Source: PALSA-1353 sp050014015 (GTDB lineage: Bacteria; Planctomycetota; Phycisphaerae; Tepidisphaerales; Tepidisphaeraceae). Taken from it: 64,000 nt of DNA. Below are positions 49,501 to 55,802 of the stretch, piece by piece; within the stretch, counting starts at the first letter, position 1, and every line of letters starts with the position of its first letter. The position numbers were made by a program, and so were the translations under genes. The stretch spans positions 7,726 to 71,725 of the forward strand of contig JBEKEC010000023.1 of NCBI GenBank assembly GCA_050014015.1, written 5' to 3'. The notes beneath the pieces were generated by a model. The model was not told the origin of the DNA, made no database searches, and saw only the letters and a program-made list of their open reading frames with translations.

Positions 49501-50938
49501 AGCTTCCCGCGCCGGTCTCCACAGTGAGGGATCGAGTTGAGTAATAGTCATAGTCGATCTCGGCGCCGAGGCCCGTAATACTGTCAAAACCGAAGCTCAA
49601 GCTGTGCCCGAGGGTGACCGTCCGCGAAGTGGTATCCGGCGCATCAGCGACCGTGATATCATCAAAACCGCCGGTTGCGTAGATGGTCAGGGGTGCCGCG
49701 ATATCCGCTGTCCCTCCAAGGAAGCTACCAACGTTCACGATCGCGTCCGGACCGCTCGGCGAAGAATCGGTGACAATCTGCGTCGGAACGACCGTCGCGT
49801 TGACGTTGATTGTGTCTTGTCCTGTTCCGCTCACGATCTCAACATTTGCAATTTGCCCCGGATTTCCATTTTGCGCCGGGTCGAAATTGGTCGTCTCGCC
49901 GTTGAGGGTAATGCTGACGCCACCGCCGATGGACTTTCCTACCGAGATTACATCGTTCTTGTCAGCAAGCTGATCGCCATTGACCACCAAGTCGTAAGTT
50001 CCCGTGAAGGTATTGCCATTCCAAATGGGAGTAAGGTTGAGGTTCTGCGTGGTGCCATTGTCGACGACCCAGGCTTGATCCGCCGCCGACCACATCGCCT
50101 CGACCTGCACACCGTTGGGTTCGTGGAAGAGGTAATTATTGTTGCCCTCGTAGTCGCAGATCTGGTTCTCGTTGGACTCGGGACCAAAGGCGGCAGTAAA
50201 GGCCGCCGGCGGGTTGACCTCGTAGCCGTCCGTGTTGGGATCGGTCATGCTCTCCGTGGTTTCGTGGCTCAGGACGTGTGTGTAGAAATCATCTGAAATC
50301 GCGCTGCCAGTGCCCGTACCGATAAATTGGACGTTGAGATAATGATAATGACTGGGGAAATCCGAATCAAAAATCTTTGTATTGTAACCGTAATCGCCGG
50401 CAGGAAATATACCCGGCGGGGTTACAACTTCGTAAAGCGCATTCCCATTATCGGGCAACCCTTGATTATTGACCGCCTCGAAAACTGTATTATCGAGTTG
50501 GGTGGACGTGAATCCTTGCGGCGGGTCGGAACTGTTATACACGCTGCTGCCAGAATAATATGCCGTGGCGTTCGACGCCGGTCCCCCCATGTACTGCGCT
50601 GTTTCTGATAGAGACGGACTGTTGCAAAAATTCTCCGTATCCTGAATGATTTCGTTGGCCTGCGCGCTCGTCGTGCTGCCCCAATACGATCCCCAGAAGA
50701 TCAACTCGATTTGCGGGTTGTCAAATCGACTGCCTCCATCCTTACTGAAAGTGTCCGGCCCAAAATACGGCTGGATAACCAAAGACAACAGTTGTCTTGG
50801 TTCGAGCCCCTCGACGAACGCCCGCCCCTGTACGTTCAAATGGCTCGACTGTCCTCGCTTTTTGCCCGGACGCGAACGACCGAATATTTGCACGATGGAT
50901 TGAATCGTCGCATCAAAGTATTCTCTCGTAGTGCTCAT
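43523..50938 (-). CDS. Giant exported surface protein: LEPR-XLL motif, metallopeptidase-like head, beta-helix and Ig repeats, dockerin
   Basis: A 2,471-residue protein. The N-terminus has the planctomycete export/sorting motif VEGLEPRQLLS. A head domain of about 300 residues contains SHETTESMTDPNTDG with a later NQICDYEGN, like zinc sites of HExxE...TDP proteins. Then come beta-helix-like and low-complexity segments, several Ig-like/filamin repeats (VTLSI.G...GVATFSGL...GTYTLSAVD), a polymorphic-membrane-protein-style beta-helix (LYVDQHAAGGNGLSWSTAF; repeated ITNCTFSQN-like rungs), two dockerin calcium loops (DANLDGLVNAADF, DFNYDGIVNAADF; DNA about 43928-44093) and a Ser/Thr/Ala tail. ATG 50938 is chosen for AAAGGAG upstream; the frame is open for 33 codons more. 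Likely cell-surface or matrix. Confidence 0.88.
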   Translation of the reverse strand: MSTTREYFDATIQSIVQIFGRSRPGKKRGQSSHLNVQGRAFVEGLEPRQLLSLVIQPYFGPDTFSKDGGSRFDNPQIELIFWGSYWGSTTSAQANEIIQDTENFCNSPSLSETAQYMGGPASNATAYYSGSSVYNSSDPPQGFTSTQLDNTVFEAVNNQGLPDNGNALYEVVTPPGIFPAGDYGYNTKIFDSDFPSHYHYLNVQFIGTGTGSAISDDFYTHVLSHETTESMTDPNTDGYEVNPPAAFTAAFGPESNENQICDYEGNNNYLFHEPNGVQVEAMWSAADQAWVVDNGTTQNLNLTPIWNGNTFTGTYDLVVNGDQLADKNDVISVGKSIGGGVSITLNGETTNFDPAQNGNPGQIANVEIVSGTGQDTINVNATVVPTQIVTDSSPSGPDAIVNVGSFLGGTADIAAPLTIYATGGFDDITVADAPDTTSRTVTLGHSLSFGFDSITGLGAEIDYDYYSTRSLTVETGAGSYASGNPKVDVLATDVPTTVDGIGSPLADIFIVGSGGTTDAIAQPLTLNEMGSLPANITVDDHLDYTLRNVTMGGAGGYTYIDGLAPAEIDVTGRSYLVVNTGFAANNITVDGTAGIVELHGNSSPGNFENIYANDGGSSSIYNLLVDNPTSSEALYVSYASDTASVTATVQNYVGNVPSGDINPFGEIHFSSGGAAGYIEYEYQSTPNVSISFGSGTSVANVEYTGSSTLGFEGGAGNDTFNISPSAQNLSNVTTPVTIVDESGSGNAYVYDDNDTARTTYTLNNVSGIGSVTRAGFGGVNYFGLKSVSLVAGVNADTVDVSNTPYGTTSFINSAGGEMAVNLGLGSTAGIDGPVNINDFGGQCDILVDDSSDTAPRGAILANASTSGFGAITDLTPAETDYNYADTASLEICLGTGANPVDILATGSTPTTFMGGVARGFAVSAGAAATLSDLKVTGENSDGIVNAGSLNIYDCGITGNGSSQNGGGIENIASGTINLEDSLVNGNSSTGDGGGVYNAGVISIGNCTVTDNSAALGDGVFNASGGNLQIYNSILYGDSGVEVYNVSGPSPTVLYSDIQGGGTGAGDKNISPQFTSTFALQGDSQCIDAGYNNYVVGGLTDLAGNTRIVNGTVDMGAFEFQGPFPTPTLVYAQGPATVNVGNPFAQAIAVDIETDNEVDVDDTSTVTLTISSGPVGTFADGLSSITVSAVGGKATFGNNVAFGTAGAYVLRAADSADGATPILSGMFNVIQPGAEPTLVFHVPPSNVVSGTAMSPSVVVYENLNGSLDTADSTSMVTLSIGGNAVDSTTVSQGMAVFNNLVLTNSGTSTLTVSLTASDGFDTPMTSGSITVSPAAGIPTLYFGAQPITPAVGSPLNPTITVTQKNALGNPVADSSFVTLLVSGGTLSGSLTAQVSNLGVATFTGLSPSATGNYTLTAVDGNDNVGTLGFTVAATQLVFTQQPQSFAIMADVPMPTFKVSVEQNGVIINDSSTIRVSVLIPSETAYSGSLNVQAVDGTATFSNYFIGNLMYEDYNIILQATDITNSNIASGESAGFSVTPAPAHTLHVYGGGTTPVGSIISPGFNFQVFDQYNDIITNDTAGVVASIASGPGGTLGGSTSGSINSGVNNLVINNVAGTYVILFTDAADGLTAEGAVTITGGPATHLVFLQQPSTTSTSYPIQPPIEVEAEDAFNNLASAYTGMVTLSILTPSGSQLNGAVTAEAQNGLATFSGISIGQLGTYTLSAVDSITASIAGTSNSFNIVAPVSLYVDQHAAGGNGLSWSTAFNNLQSALNAAVPGDTIDVAQGDYSPGVTPGSNPTDTFQLKDGITIQGGFETGGLNGPNPTAYPTVLDGLGVDYHVVTASGTNSSAVLDGVTITNGNASGAGDADSGFGGGLIADGGSPTILNCILTNNTAVSGGAMYLGNEGAVSGTVENCSFVNNTASTLGGAIYDTSSAPTIVNCLFTGNSAAQAGGAVFDIVSSPTITNCTFSQNNAGQYGGAIDNESSNPIITNCILWNDSANFGGSEISDDQVYGGSSAPVVTYSDIEGAYAGAGNISADPLFVNPGSGNYQLQQTSPAINDGNNNAAGLTGVGLDLAGNLRIIDGVIDMGAYEAQLVAVTWTGMGDGTNWSDAANWSDNLVPTQFDDVTIGSGFGTIQVGAGAYAVHTLTAASAVEITAGTLDLYGSSTFGDGLTIDNGAQLNVVQSDPILLTVTSLNINPGGTLDLADNEMLINFGANADPISTIASDVANGYNGGAWNGPGIISTTARVHTHGLAYGLGYADGKDGVVAGLSSGQIEVKYTLLGDANLDGLVNAADFTILAANFNQNVTGWDQGDFNYDGIVNAADFTDLAANFNQGISLPAAEMTASVAAPAIASTITTVAASNTPTVATASNTKSPLTTTAALTAGSTTPTVATVTTKSTTAATISLKKTKAVSVSKAVINDTAKGKSKTSAATTYAASVVTVPTSGSTATPRNTNNRDAKFLADR

Positions 50939-51011
50939 GGCCCAAGGCTCCTTTCCCCATTCGCTTTCGAGTTGCCGCGAAGTCGGCCCAACTGCGCGGC
51001 CCCCAAGATAG

Positions 51012-51083
51012 TCAACTTCCCGCGCGGCGCGGGGCAAGACACCGTGCCTTCAACGTAAGGCCGAACGAAATGAACCGAACCAT
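51012..51083 (-). CDS. Short upstream ORF in the leader of the giant surface protein gene
   Basis: 23 codons (MVRFISFGLTLKARCLAPRR...) with a strong AAAAGGAG site 5 nt before its ATG. It lies within the predicted 199-nt leader between the promoter (51144-51172) and the main start at 50938. Whether the peptide or only its translation matters is unknown. Confidence 0.4.
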   Translation of the reverse strand: MVRFISFGLTLKARCLAPRRAGS

Positions 51084-51143
51084 CCCGCTCCTTTTAAAGG
51101 ACAAGGCATGGTGTGAGCGCGATGTGCCCAGACACGGGGCCAC

Positions 51144-51194
51144 ATAATACAAAACTGACTTGCGCCGGGCAACCCCCCCTTGTTTTAGGGGGGG
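51144..51194 (-). promoter_or_regulatory. Promoter with abutting C7/G7 palindrome (regulator site) for the giant surface protein gene
   Basis: Minus strand: palindrome 51173-51194 (arms of 8 bp: C7T/AG7 with spacer of 6), directly followed by -35 TTGCCC (51167-51172), 17-bp spacer, -10 TATTAT (51144-51149). The palindrome centre would be near -46, a usual activator position. An equivalent site is at 52881-52930. Confidence 0.65.
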
Positions 51195-51240
51195 TATGAT
51201 CGAATTGATCGCCGGCAGCTTCATCGCAGCGCCGGCGAGA

Positions 51241-51942
51241 TCACTGCACGATCACGGTAACCGACCAGTTGTCGGTGCCGACGGTGTTATAACATTGAAG
51301 TGCGCCTCCAGCGGCGCCATCGGTGGCAGCCACGTACCCGAACTCAATCGGTCCGCCAACACCTGAAAAGTCCGGGTGGCTTGATCCGGACAACGCCGTG
51401 AAAGCCCCCGAGCCCAATCCGGACGAAGCGTCTGTCACCCATGCGCCCGGCGACATCGGAAAATAACTAGAAGGCCCCAAATAATAGGTTCCATTTTGGA
51501 ACGCTAGCAGCGATTCCCCGACGCCAGCCTCGTTGTTGGTACCCACAAGAAGCCCATCCATGGAGAAAGAAAGAGAACTGATTGCTCCGCTAACGGACGG
51601 ATTATAAATCGCGTTGTCATCAAGCTCTGCTACCCAAATGCCCTGAGAGAATCCGGCATAGACCCCGTCGTAATACCAATTCAAGGTGGTCTGGCGATAC
51701 GCTCCAGGGTTGCCGCCCGACGCCACCTGTCCCGCGCTGAAGGTTGCCGCTTGGCCGTCAGTTGTGTCGATTACCTTGGTGGCTGACCAGTTCGCGTTCA
51801 GAAAGGTTCCGTCGCTGAAAGTGACGGACGCCGGCGCAGGTCCCCGGATTGATAAAAGCACGCCAATCAAAACGCCCAGGAATAGAGTGTGGTTTTTGTG
51901 TTTCGACCCTAACCCAAACAATTTGAAGCGAATCGAAAGCAC
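51241..51942 (-). CDS. Small secreted protein in the PEP-CTERM cluster, no sorting tail
   Basis: A 233-residue protein. A signal peptide is evident (hydrophobic LFLGVLIGVLLSI then GPAPAS). The mature part is strand-rich (VTFSDGTFLNANWSATKVIDT..., GGPIEFGYVAATDGAAGG) in the manner of planctomycete PEP-CTERM proteins, but the C-terminus (NWSVTVIVQ) lacks the PEP motif and membrane helix. GTG 51942 is preferred because GGGAG precedes it; an ATG 33 nt upstream is possible. It follows the PEP-CTERM gene by about 110 nt with a small hairpin (CGTTGG/CCAACG, 51982-51998) between. Confidence 0.65.
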   Translation of the reverse strand: MLSIRFKLFGLGSKHKNHTLFLGVLIGVLLSIRGPAPASVTFSDGTFLNANWSATKVIDTTDGQAATFSAGQVASGGNPGAYRQTTLNWYYDGVYAGFSQGIWVAELDDNAIYNPSVSGAISSLSFSMDGLLVGTNNEAGVGESLLAFQNGTYYLGPSSYFPMSPGAWVTDASSGLGSGAFTALSGSSHPDFSGVGGPIEFGYVAATDGAAGGALQCYNTVGTDNWSVTVIVQ

Positions 51943-52054
51943 GGTATTTTCTCCCTTACGCGGGGACCGAAACAAGGATGCCGTTGGATTGCCAACGGCG
52001 TCCTGGTTTCATGTCCCAATTGAGACAGGAAGCGGCGACTTCAACGCAGCGAAC

Positions 52055-52660
52055 TTAGGCGCGACGACGCCGAGCGAGCAGGCCGAGGCTGCCGATGCCG
52101 ATCAATCCGAGGGATGCCGGCTCAGGGACTGGGGCGGACTCCACAACCATTACGAAGTAATCAAACGAGTCCCCCGTTCCCCACTCCCAGGTGTAAGTTC
52201 CTGGCCCACCTGTTAGGCCAAGACTGCTGTACGTTTCGCCCGCCCATGTCGAGGTGTCCGAAAGGGGGGCACCCGAAACGTACCCGTTGGGTACAATGAG
52301 ATCCGACAGGCCAGCGACTCCCACGATATCCCCACTGCCGGATGTGGCGTCGACCCCGGAAGCGCTTCCGAAATCCGTGGCACCTGAGGTAAAACCAGAG
52401 TATTCATCGGAGTATGTTCCTGATGCGGGGCCGAAGAATGCTAGACCAGCCCCGGGATTTCCGGGATTTAAGATAGCGACGTTGGTCGCGCTCCCCACAA
52501 GAGTTAAAGCGGAGGTGTTGATCGTCCCGCTTCCGTTGGCAACCACGTCGCTTCCAACCTGCTGGACAGTCACGATGTAAGCGGCGCGGGCCATTGGTCC
52601 GGTTGCGGCAAGACCGAGCAGCGCAGCGGCGATAGACAATGACGTTTTGCGAAGTGACAT
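52055..52660 (-). CDS. PEP-CTERM sorting-domain secreted protein
   Basis: A 201-residue protein. Signal peptide (RKTSLSIAAALLGLAATGPMARA), a Gly/Ser/Thr-rich beta mature part, and the classical sorting tail VPEPASLGLIGIGSLGLLARRRRA: PEP motif, hydrophobic helix, Arg cluster. Such tails are cut by an exosortase during surface attachment or release; no exosortase is in the window. ATG 52660 is set by GGAGA 6 nt upstream; longer frames read through the leader. Confidence 0.9.
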   Translation of the reverse strand: MSLRKTSLSIAAALLGLAATGPMARAAYIVTVQQVGSDVVANGSGTINTSALTLVGSATNVAILNPGNPGAGLAFFGPASGTYSDEYSGFTSGATDFGSASGVDATSGSGDIVGVAGLSDLIVPNGYVSGAPLSDTSTWAGETYSSLGLTGGPGTYTWEWGTGDSFDYFVMVVESAPVPEPASLGLIGIGSLGLLARRRRA

Positions 52661-52746
52661 TAGATTTCTCCAATTGAAGGACTGAAAGAAGTGCGACCAC
52701 ATACCGTGCATCGTGGCCGCCAAAACAGAACAAGAAAGTGCAACAT

Positions 52747-52779
52747 TTACTGCGGAACGCTGACTTGGCAGGCGTTCAT
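52747..52779 (-). CDS. Short upstream ORF in the leader of the PEP-CTERM gene
   Basis: Ten codons (MNACQVSVPQ) with the strong site GGAAGGAG 5 nt before the ATG, inside the predicted 213-nt leader between promoter 52881-52909 and the start at 52660. It mirrors the uORF upstream of the giant surface protein gene but has an unrelated sequence. Confidence 0.35.
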   Translation of the reverse strand: MNACQVSVPQ

Positions 52780-52880
52780 TTCTCTCCTTCCCGGTTCCAG
52801 AGCGATAGCGCACACCCAACATGCGTCGGTTCCATCCAAAAGAATCGTGACGCATGTCGAATTTTTAGAAGCCGCTGACG

Positions 52881-52930
52881 TTTATACCGACCCCGTCCGA
52901 TTAAAGCAATCCCCCTTATTTTAGGGGGGG
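52881..52930 (-). promoter_or_regulatory. Promoter with abutting C5/G7 palindrome for the PEP-CTERM gene
   Basis: Minus strand: palindrome core CCCCCT/AGGGGG (52911-52928, spacer TATTTT on the + strand), one base, then -35 TTGCTT (52904-52909), 17-bp spacer, -10 TATAAA (52881-52886). Same order and spacing as 51144-51194. Confidence 0.65.
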
Positions 52931-52938
52931 CGGCGGAA

Positions 52939-53733
52939 TCAGGCGAGTGGATCACTTCGGCCGGCTTGGCCGCCGGCAAGGAATTGAGCGAGCAATTCTC
53001 CCCGACCATTGACGCCGAAGCGCTGATAAATGCGCTTCAGATGGTCGTTTACGGTGTAATTCGACAGCGAAAGCTTCTTTGCGATCTCCTTGACGCTATC
53101 GCCCGAAAGCAACTGAAACAGCACCTGCCGCTGGCGCGTCGACAATTCGTTGACGTGCTCGGCGGCGGGGACATCCGTGCCTTGGCGATGGAGCCAATCG
53201 ATCTCTTCGGTAACGACATGCGCAATACACACGTCCCGCGGGCTGAATGGCGGCTGGCCCAGCCGACGCAGGAACACGATCGAACTGAACACCTTATCTC
53301 CAAGCGGATAGAGCGAACTCAGGTACTCCCCAATGCCGGCGGGCTCAAAGTGAAGACGGGCCAGATCCGAGGAGAACCACTCCTTATCTGGCAGAAGATC
53401 CACCCGGCGGCGCGTTATATGGGCCTCGCATCCCTCTCGCATCGCGCTGTTGAAGGCTTCCGCCGCAGGGGAAATCGTCCCTTCCGCGAATTTCATTCGC
53501 TGGAACTCGCTTTGCCATCCGCCTTCGAGAAACATGAATGCCACGGGCAGCCCATCCTTGGCGTCATCTTTGAAATGAAGCCACACCCACGTGTCGGCCT
53601 GGATCAGCTTCGCCAGCCCTTGCATGAGGCAACGCCTCTTGCCGGGCAGGTCCGTCTCCAAAATGGCAACATCGCCCAGCAAACGAACTATCCCGCGGAC
53701 ATCTCGGACAGGTAGATAATCCATATATGCCAC
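52939..53733 (-). CDS. LuxR/GerE-family transcriptional regulator 1
   Basis: A 264-residue protein. Residues 196-255 form the LuxR-type helix-turn-helix (LSTRQRQVLFQLLSGDSVKEIAKKL then SNYTVNDHLKRIYQRFGV). The N-terminal 190 residues have a GAF/PAS-like mix of helices and strands, not a typical autoinducer domain or receiver (no phosphoacceptor Asp block). It is a tandem paralog of the next gene upstream, with clear identity along the whole length. Encoded next to genes with palindromic promoters, it is a good candidate activator. Confidence 0.88.
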   Translation of the reverse strand: MAYMDYLPVRDVRGIVRLLGDVAILETDLPGKRRCLMQGLAKLIQADTWVWLHFKDDAKDGLPVAFMFLEGGWQSEFQRMKFAEGTISPAAEAFNSAMREGCEAHITRRRVDLLPDKEWFSSDLARLHFEPAGIGEYLSSLYPLGDKVFSSIVFLRRLGQPPFSPRDVCIAHVVTEEIDWLHRQGTDVPAAEHVNELSTRQRQVLFQLLSGDSVKEIAKKLSLSNYTVNDHLKRIYQRFGVNGRGELLAQFLAGGQAGRSDPLA

Positions 53734-53754
53734 ACGCGAGCAAGGAATGCCCCA

Positions 53755-54543
53755 TTATCCTTGATTTCCGACGGCCGTTCCACCGGCAAGAAACTGAGCG
53801 AGTAATTCTCCCCGGCCACTGACGCCGAAGCGGTGATAAATCTGCTTCATGTGGTCGTTTACGGTGTAATTCGACAGCGAAAGCTTCTTCCCGATCTGCT
53901 TTACGCTGTCGCCGGACAATAACTGTAAAAGAACCTGCCGCTGGCGCGTTGTTAATTTGTTGACGTGCTCGGCCGCGGGGACATCCGTGCCCTGGCGATG
54001 AAGCCAATCGATTTCATCGGTAACGACGTGAGCAATGCACACGTCGCGCGGGGTGAACGGCGGACAGCCAAGCGAGCGCATGAAAACCATGGAGCTATAA
54101 ATGTTGTTTCCCAGCGGATAGTTTGAACCGAGCAAATCCGCGATTCCCGCCGGTTTCAAGTACTGCTGAACCAAATCGCACGAATCCCAGAAGTTTTCCG
54201 GCAAAATCTCCGCAGCACGATAGGTGAAATGGCCAGTTCCCAGTTTTCTCCAGCTTTCATTAATGGGCTTGACTGCGCTGGAGTTCGTTCCCGCGGCGAC
54301 CTGCATCCGCTGAAACTCGCTTTTCCAGCCGCCGTCGATAAACATGAACATGGATGGCTCCTTGCCCTCTGCCTGATCCTTGAAGTGAACCCAATACCAA
54401 AAGTCGGCACGGATCAATTTCGCCAAACCATTCATGAGGAACCGCCGCTTGCCCGGCAGGTCCGTCTCCAAAACGGCTACCTCGCCCAATAATCGGACGA
54501 TGTCGCGAACGTCCTGAACCGGTAAAAACTCCATAAAGACCAA
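53755..54543 (-). CDS. LuxR/GerE-family transcriptional regulator 2
   Basis: A 262-residue paralog of the neighbour at 52939-53733 (21-nt gap, same strand). The HTH is nearly identical (LTTRQRQVLLQLLSGDSVKQIGKKL then SNYTVNDHMKQIYHRFGV), whereas the N-terminal sensory part differs more (VFMEFLPVQDVRDIVRLLGEVAVLETDLPGKR is still shared). The near-identical recognition helices imply the same DNA target with different signal input. No ribosome site is obvious; the start could be one of two Met codons (residues 1 or 4). Confidence 0.88.
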   Translation of the reverse strand: MVFMEFLPVQDVRDIVRLLGEVAVLETDLPGKRRFLMNGLAKLIRADFWYWVHFKDQAEGKEPSMFMFIDGGWKSEFQRMQVAAGTNSSAVKPINESWRKLGTGHFTYRAAEILPENFWDSCDLVQQYLKPAGIADLLGSNYPLGNNIYSSMVFMRSLGCPPFTPRDVCIAHVVTDEIDWLHRQGTDVPAAEHVNKLTTRQRQVLLQLLSGDSVKQIGKKLSLSNYTVNDHMKQIYHRFGVSGRGELLAQFLAGGTAVGNQG

Positions 54544-54558
54544 CTCGAGCGCGGAAGT

Positions 54559-55389
54559 TCAAAAATAGTAGAAGTAGTCGAACACGCCGGGAATCGAAAG
54601 CCGGTATGACGCACAGGTGGTGACGCGGCTTGCATCCAGGTTCACGTCGCCACTGTTCACTTCATCCACGCTGCCATCGCTCCATGCGCGATGTTGGCAG
54701 GTCCACGGTTGGTAGGTGTTGCTGGTGCCGAAGGTCGGATTGAAATTGATTCCGCCCGATAGGTGAAAAAAGGAATAACCGATGGGATTGCCGCCGCTCG
54801 TCGAATACATGAGCGTGTCGGCCCAAAGAACGCCCCGATGTCTTCCCTTGGCATCGGCTATATCACCGGCATTCAGAACCGTGCCCGTAATATTAGAGCT
54901 TTCGTTCACTCGCGCGCAGTAGGCGTAGCCCGTAATCCAATAGACAAATCCGAACGAGCTGGTCGGCTGCTGGAACAACTCGATTTGGGATCGGAACGGA
55001 CAAATCAAAATCTTGGGCATGTCGGTCGTGGACTCACTTCCAAGCAATGTCGGCGTCCGCAAGTAGGGAGAAAGCTCATTGAGCAGGGCGGGCGAAATCG
55101 TCGAGGGCACGTCTCCGCTCAGGGCGGGAACGAACAGCGGATCAGGATAGTAATGCTGCTCGCCCAGATACATTTGGCAAGCTGTCGCGAGCTGGCGGAG
55201 TTGACTGGCGCAATCGGTATTCAACGCGGCCTGACGGACCTTCGCCAGCGACGGCAACAATATTCCCACCAAGACGGCGATGATGCCAATGACGACTAGA
55301 AGTTCAACCAACGTAAAACCGTCTCGGGGTCGGTAGGAACGGCCACGCTCCATGAAACGTTCGATCTCCGCCACCCTTTTACGCGGCAT
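54559..55389 (-). CDS. Type II secretion/type IV pilus-like pseudopilin (prepilin N-methylation motif)
   Basis: A 276-residue protein. The prepilin leader ends at G and is followed by FTLVELLVVIGIIAVLVGILLP, with Glu5 of the mature chain, then an alpha helix (KVRQAALNTDCASQLRQLATACQMY). The globular C-terminal part has the planctomycete prepilin/H-X9-DG-like look (RGVLWADTLMYS, WSDGSVDEVNSG). Probably exported by a prepilin peptidase and assembled in a pseudopilus or retained at the surface. ATG 55389 has GAGG 6 nt upstream; TATAAT lies at 55474-55479. First gene of the six-gene run. Confidence 0.9.
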   Translation of the reverse strand: MPRKRVAEIERFMERGRSYRPRDGFTLVELLVVIGIIAVLVGILLPSLAKVRQAALNTDCASQLRQLATACQMYLGEQHYYPDPLFVPALSGDVPSTISPALLNELSPYLRTPTLLGSESTTDMPKILICPFRSQIELFQQPTSSFGFVYWITGYAYCARVNESSNITGTVLNAGDIADAKGRHRGVLWADTLMYSTSGGNPIGYSFFHLSGGINFNPTFGTSNTYQPWTCQHRAWSDGSVDEVNSGDVNLDASRVTTCASYRLSIPGVFDYFYYF

Positions 55390-55473
55390 TGATGACCTCT
55401 GAATAGTCACGCTGATTGCGGGCTGGACAATCCCAAGAACGTGCAATGGTAAGCGACGACAGTCGTTGATGCA

Positions 55474-55479
55474 ATTATA
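55474..55479 (-). promoter_or_regulatory. -10 box TATAAT upstream of the pseudopilin gene
   Basis: TATAAT on the minus strand, giving a leader of about 77 nt. No C-run/G-run palindrome precedes it; only a CCCCCAAAA tract is adjacent. Confidence 0.45.
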
Positions 55480-55669
55480 TTTTGGGGGAGCGTATTTGAG
55501 GGTGTAGCGCCCCAGACGGGTAGATTCAATTCAAATGCGAATGCGGGAGGGCGGGGAAAACCACGTCAGGTGCGGAGTGTCTCGACACAGGTTGCCTTGT
55601 ATTTCGGTGTATTTCGGCGTATCTACGTTTTCACAAATCCGCGTTCGTGAGGCGAAAAACGCGGTTTTT

Positions 55670-55717
55670 AATGGCCTGAAAATCCATGTGTCGCCGGTTC
55701 AATTCCGGCTCTGCCCA
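55670..55717 (+). repeat. Right direct repeat: 3' fragment of tRNA-Phe (attR-like)
   Basis: A copy of tRNA-Phe positions from the anticodon stem to the discriminator base, 47 of 48 bases identical with 43004-43051. The 5' half of the tRNA is absent, so it is not a functional gene. Confidence 0.85.
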
Positions 55718-55802
55718 TTCGCGTCCTGAGCACCGTCGAGAAAATTAGCCGATCAATTCATCGGCGTTTTGTCTCCCTCGTTGGAAATGATTGGAGCTGG
55801 CG

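Larger units (their letters stand above)
43052..55669. mobile_element. Putative tRNA-Phe-integrated island (12.6 kb), integrase not found
   Basis: The segment lies between intact tRNA-Phe and a partial copy of its 3' end in the same orientation. All six genes inside are on the minus strand and concern exported or surface proteins and two regulators. No integrase, transposase or conjugation gene is seen, so it would be a decayed or trans-mobilised island, or an old deletion product. Alternatively a tRNA fragment was copied here by another route. Confidence 0.55.

Noticed and set aside
44174..50608. Several 90-230-codon frames antisense to the giant surface protein gene
   Set aside because: They lie wholly opposite a coherent 2,471-codon gene with repeats and dockerin loops and show no motifs of their own.
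55670..55717. A second tRNA-Phe gene
   Set aside because: The D arm and 5' acceptor strand are missing; it is only the 3' part.
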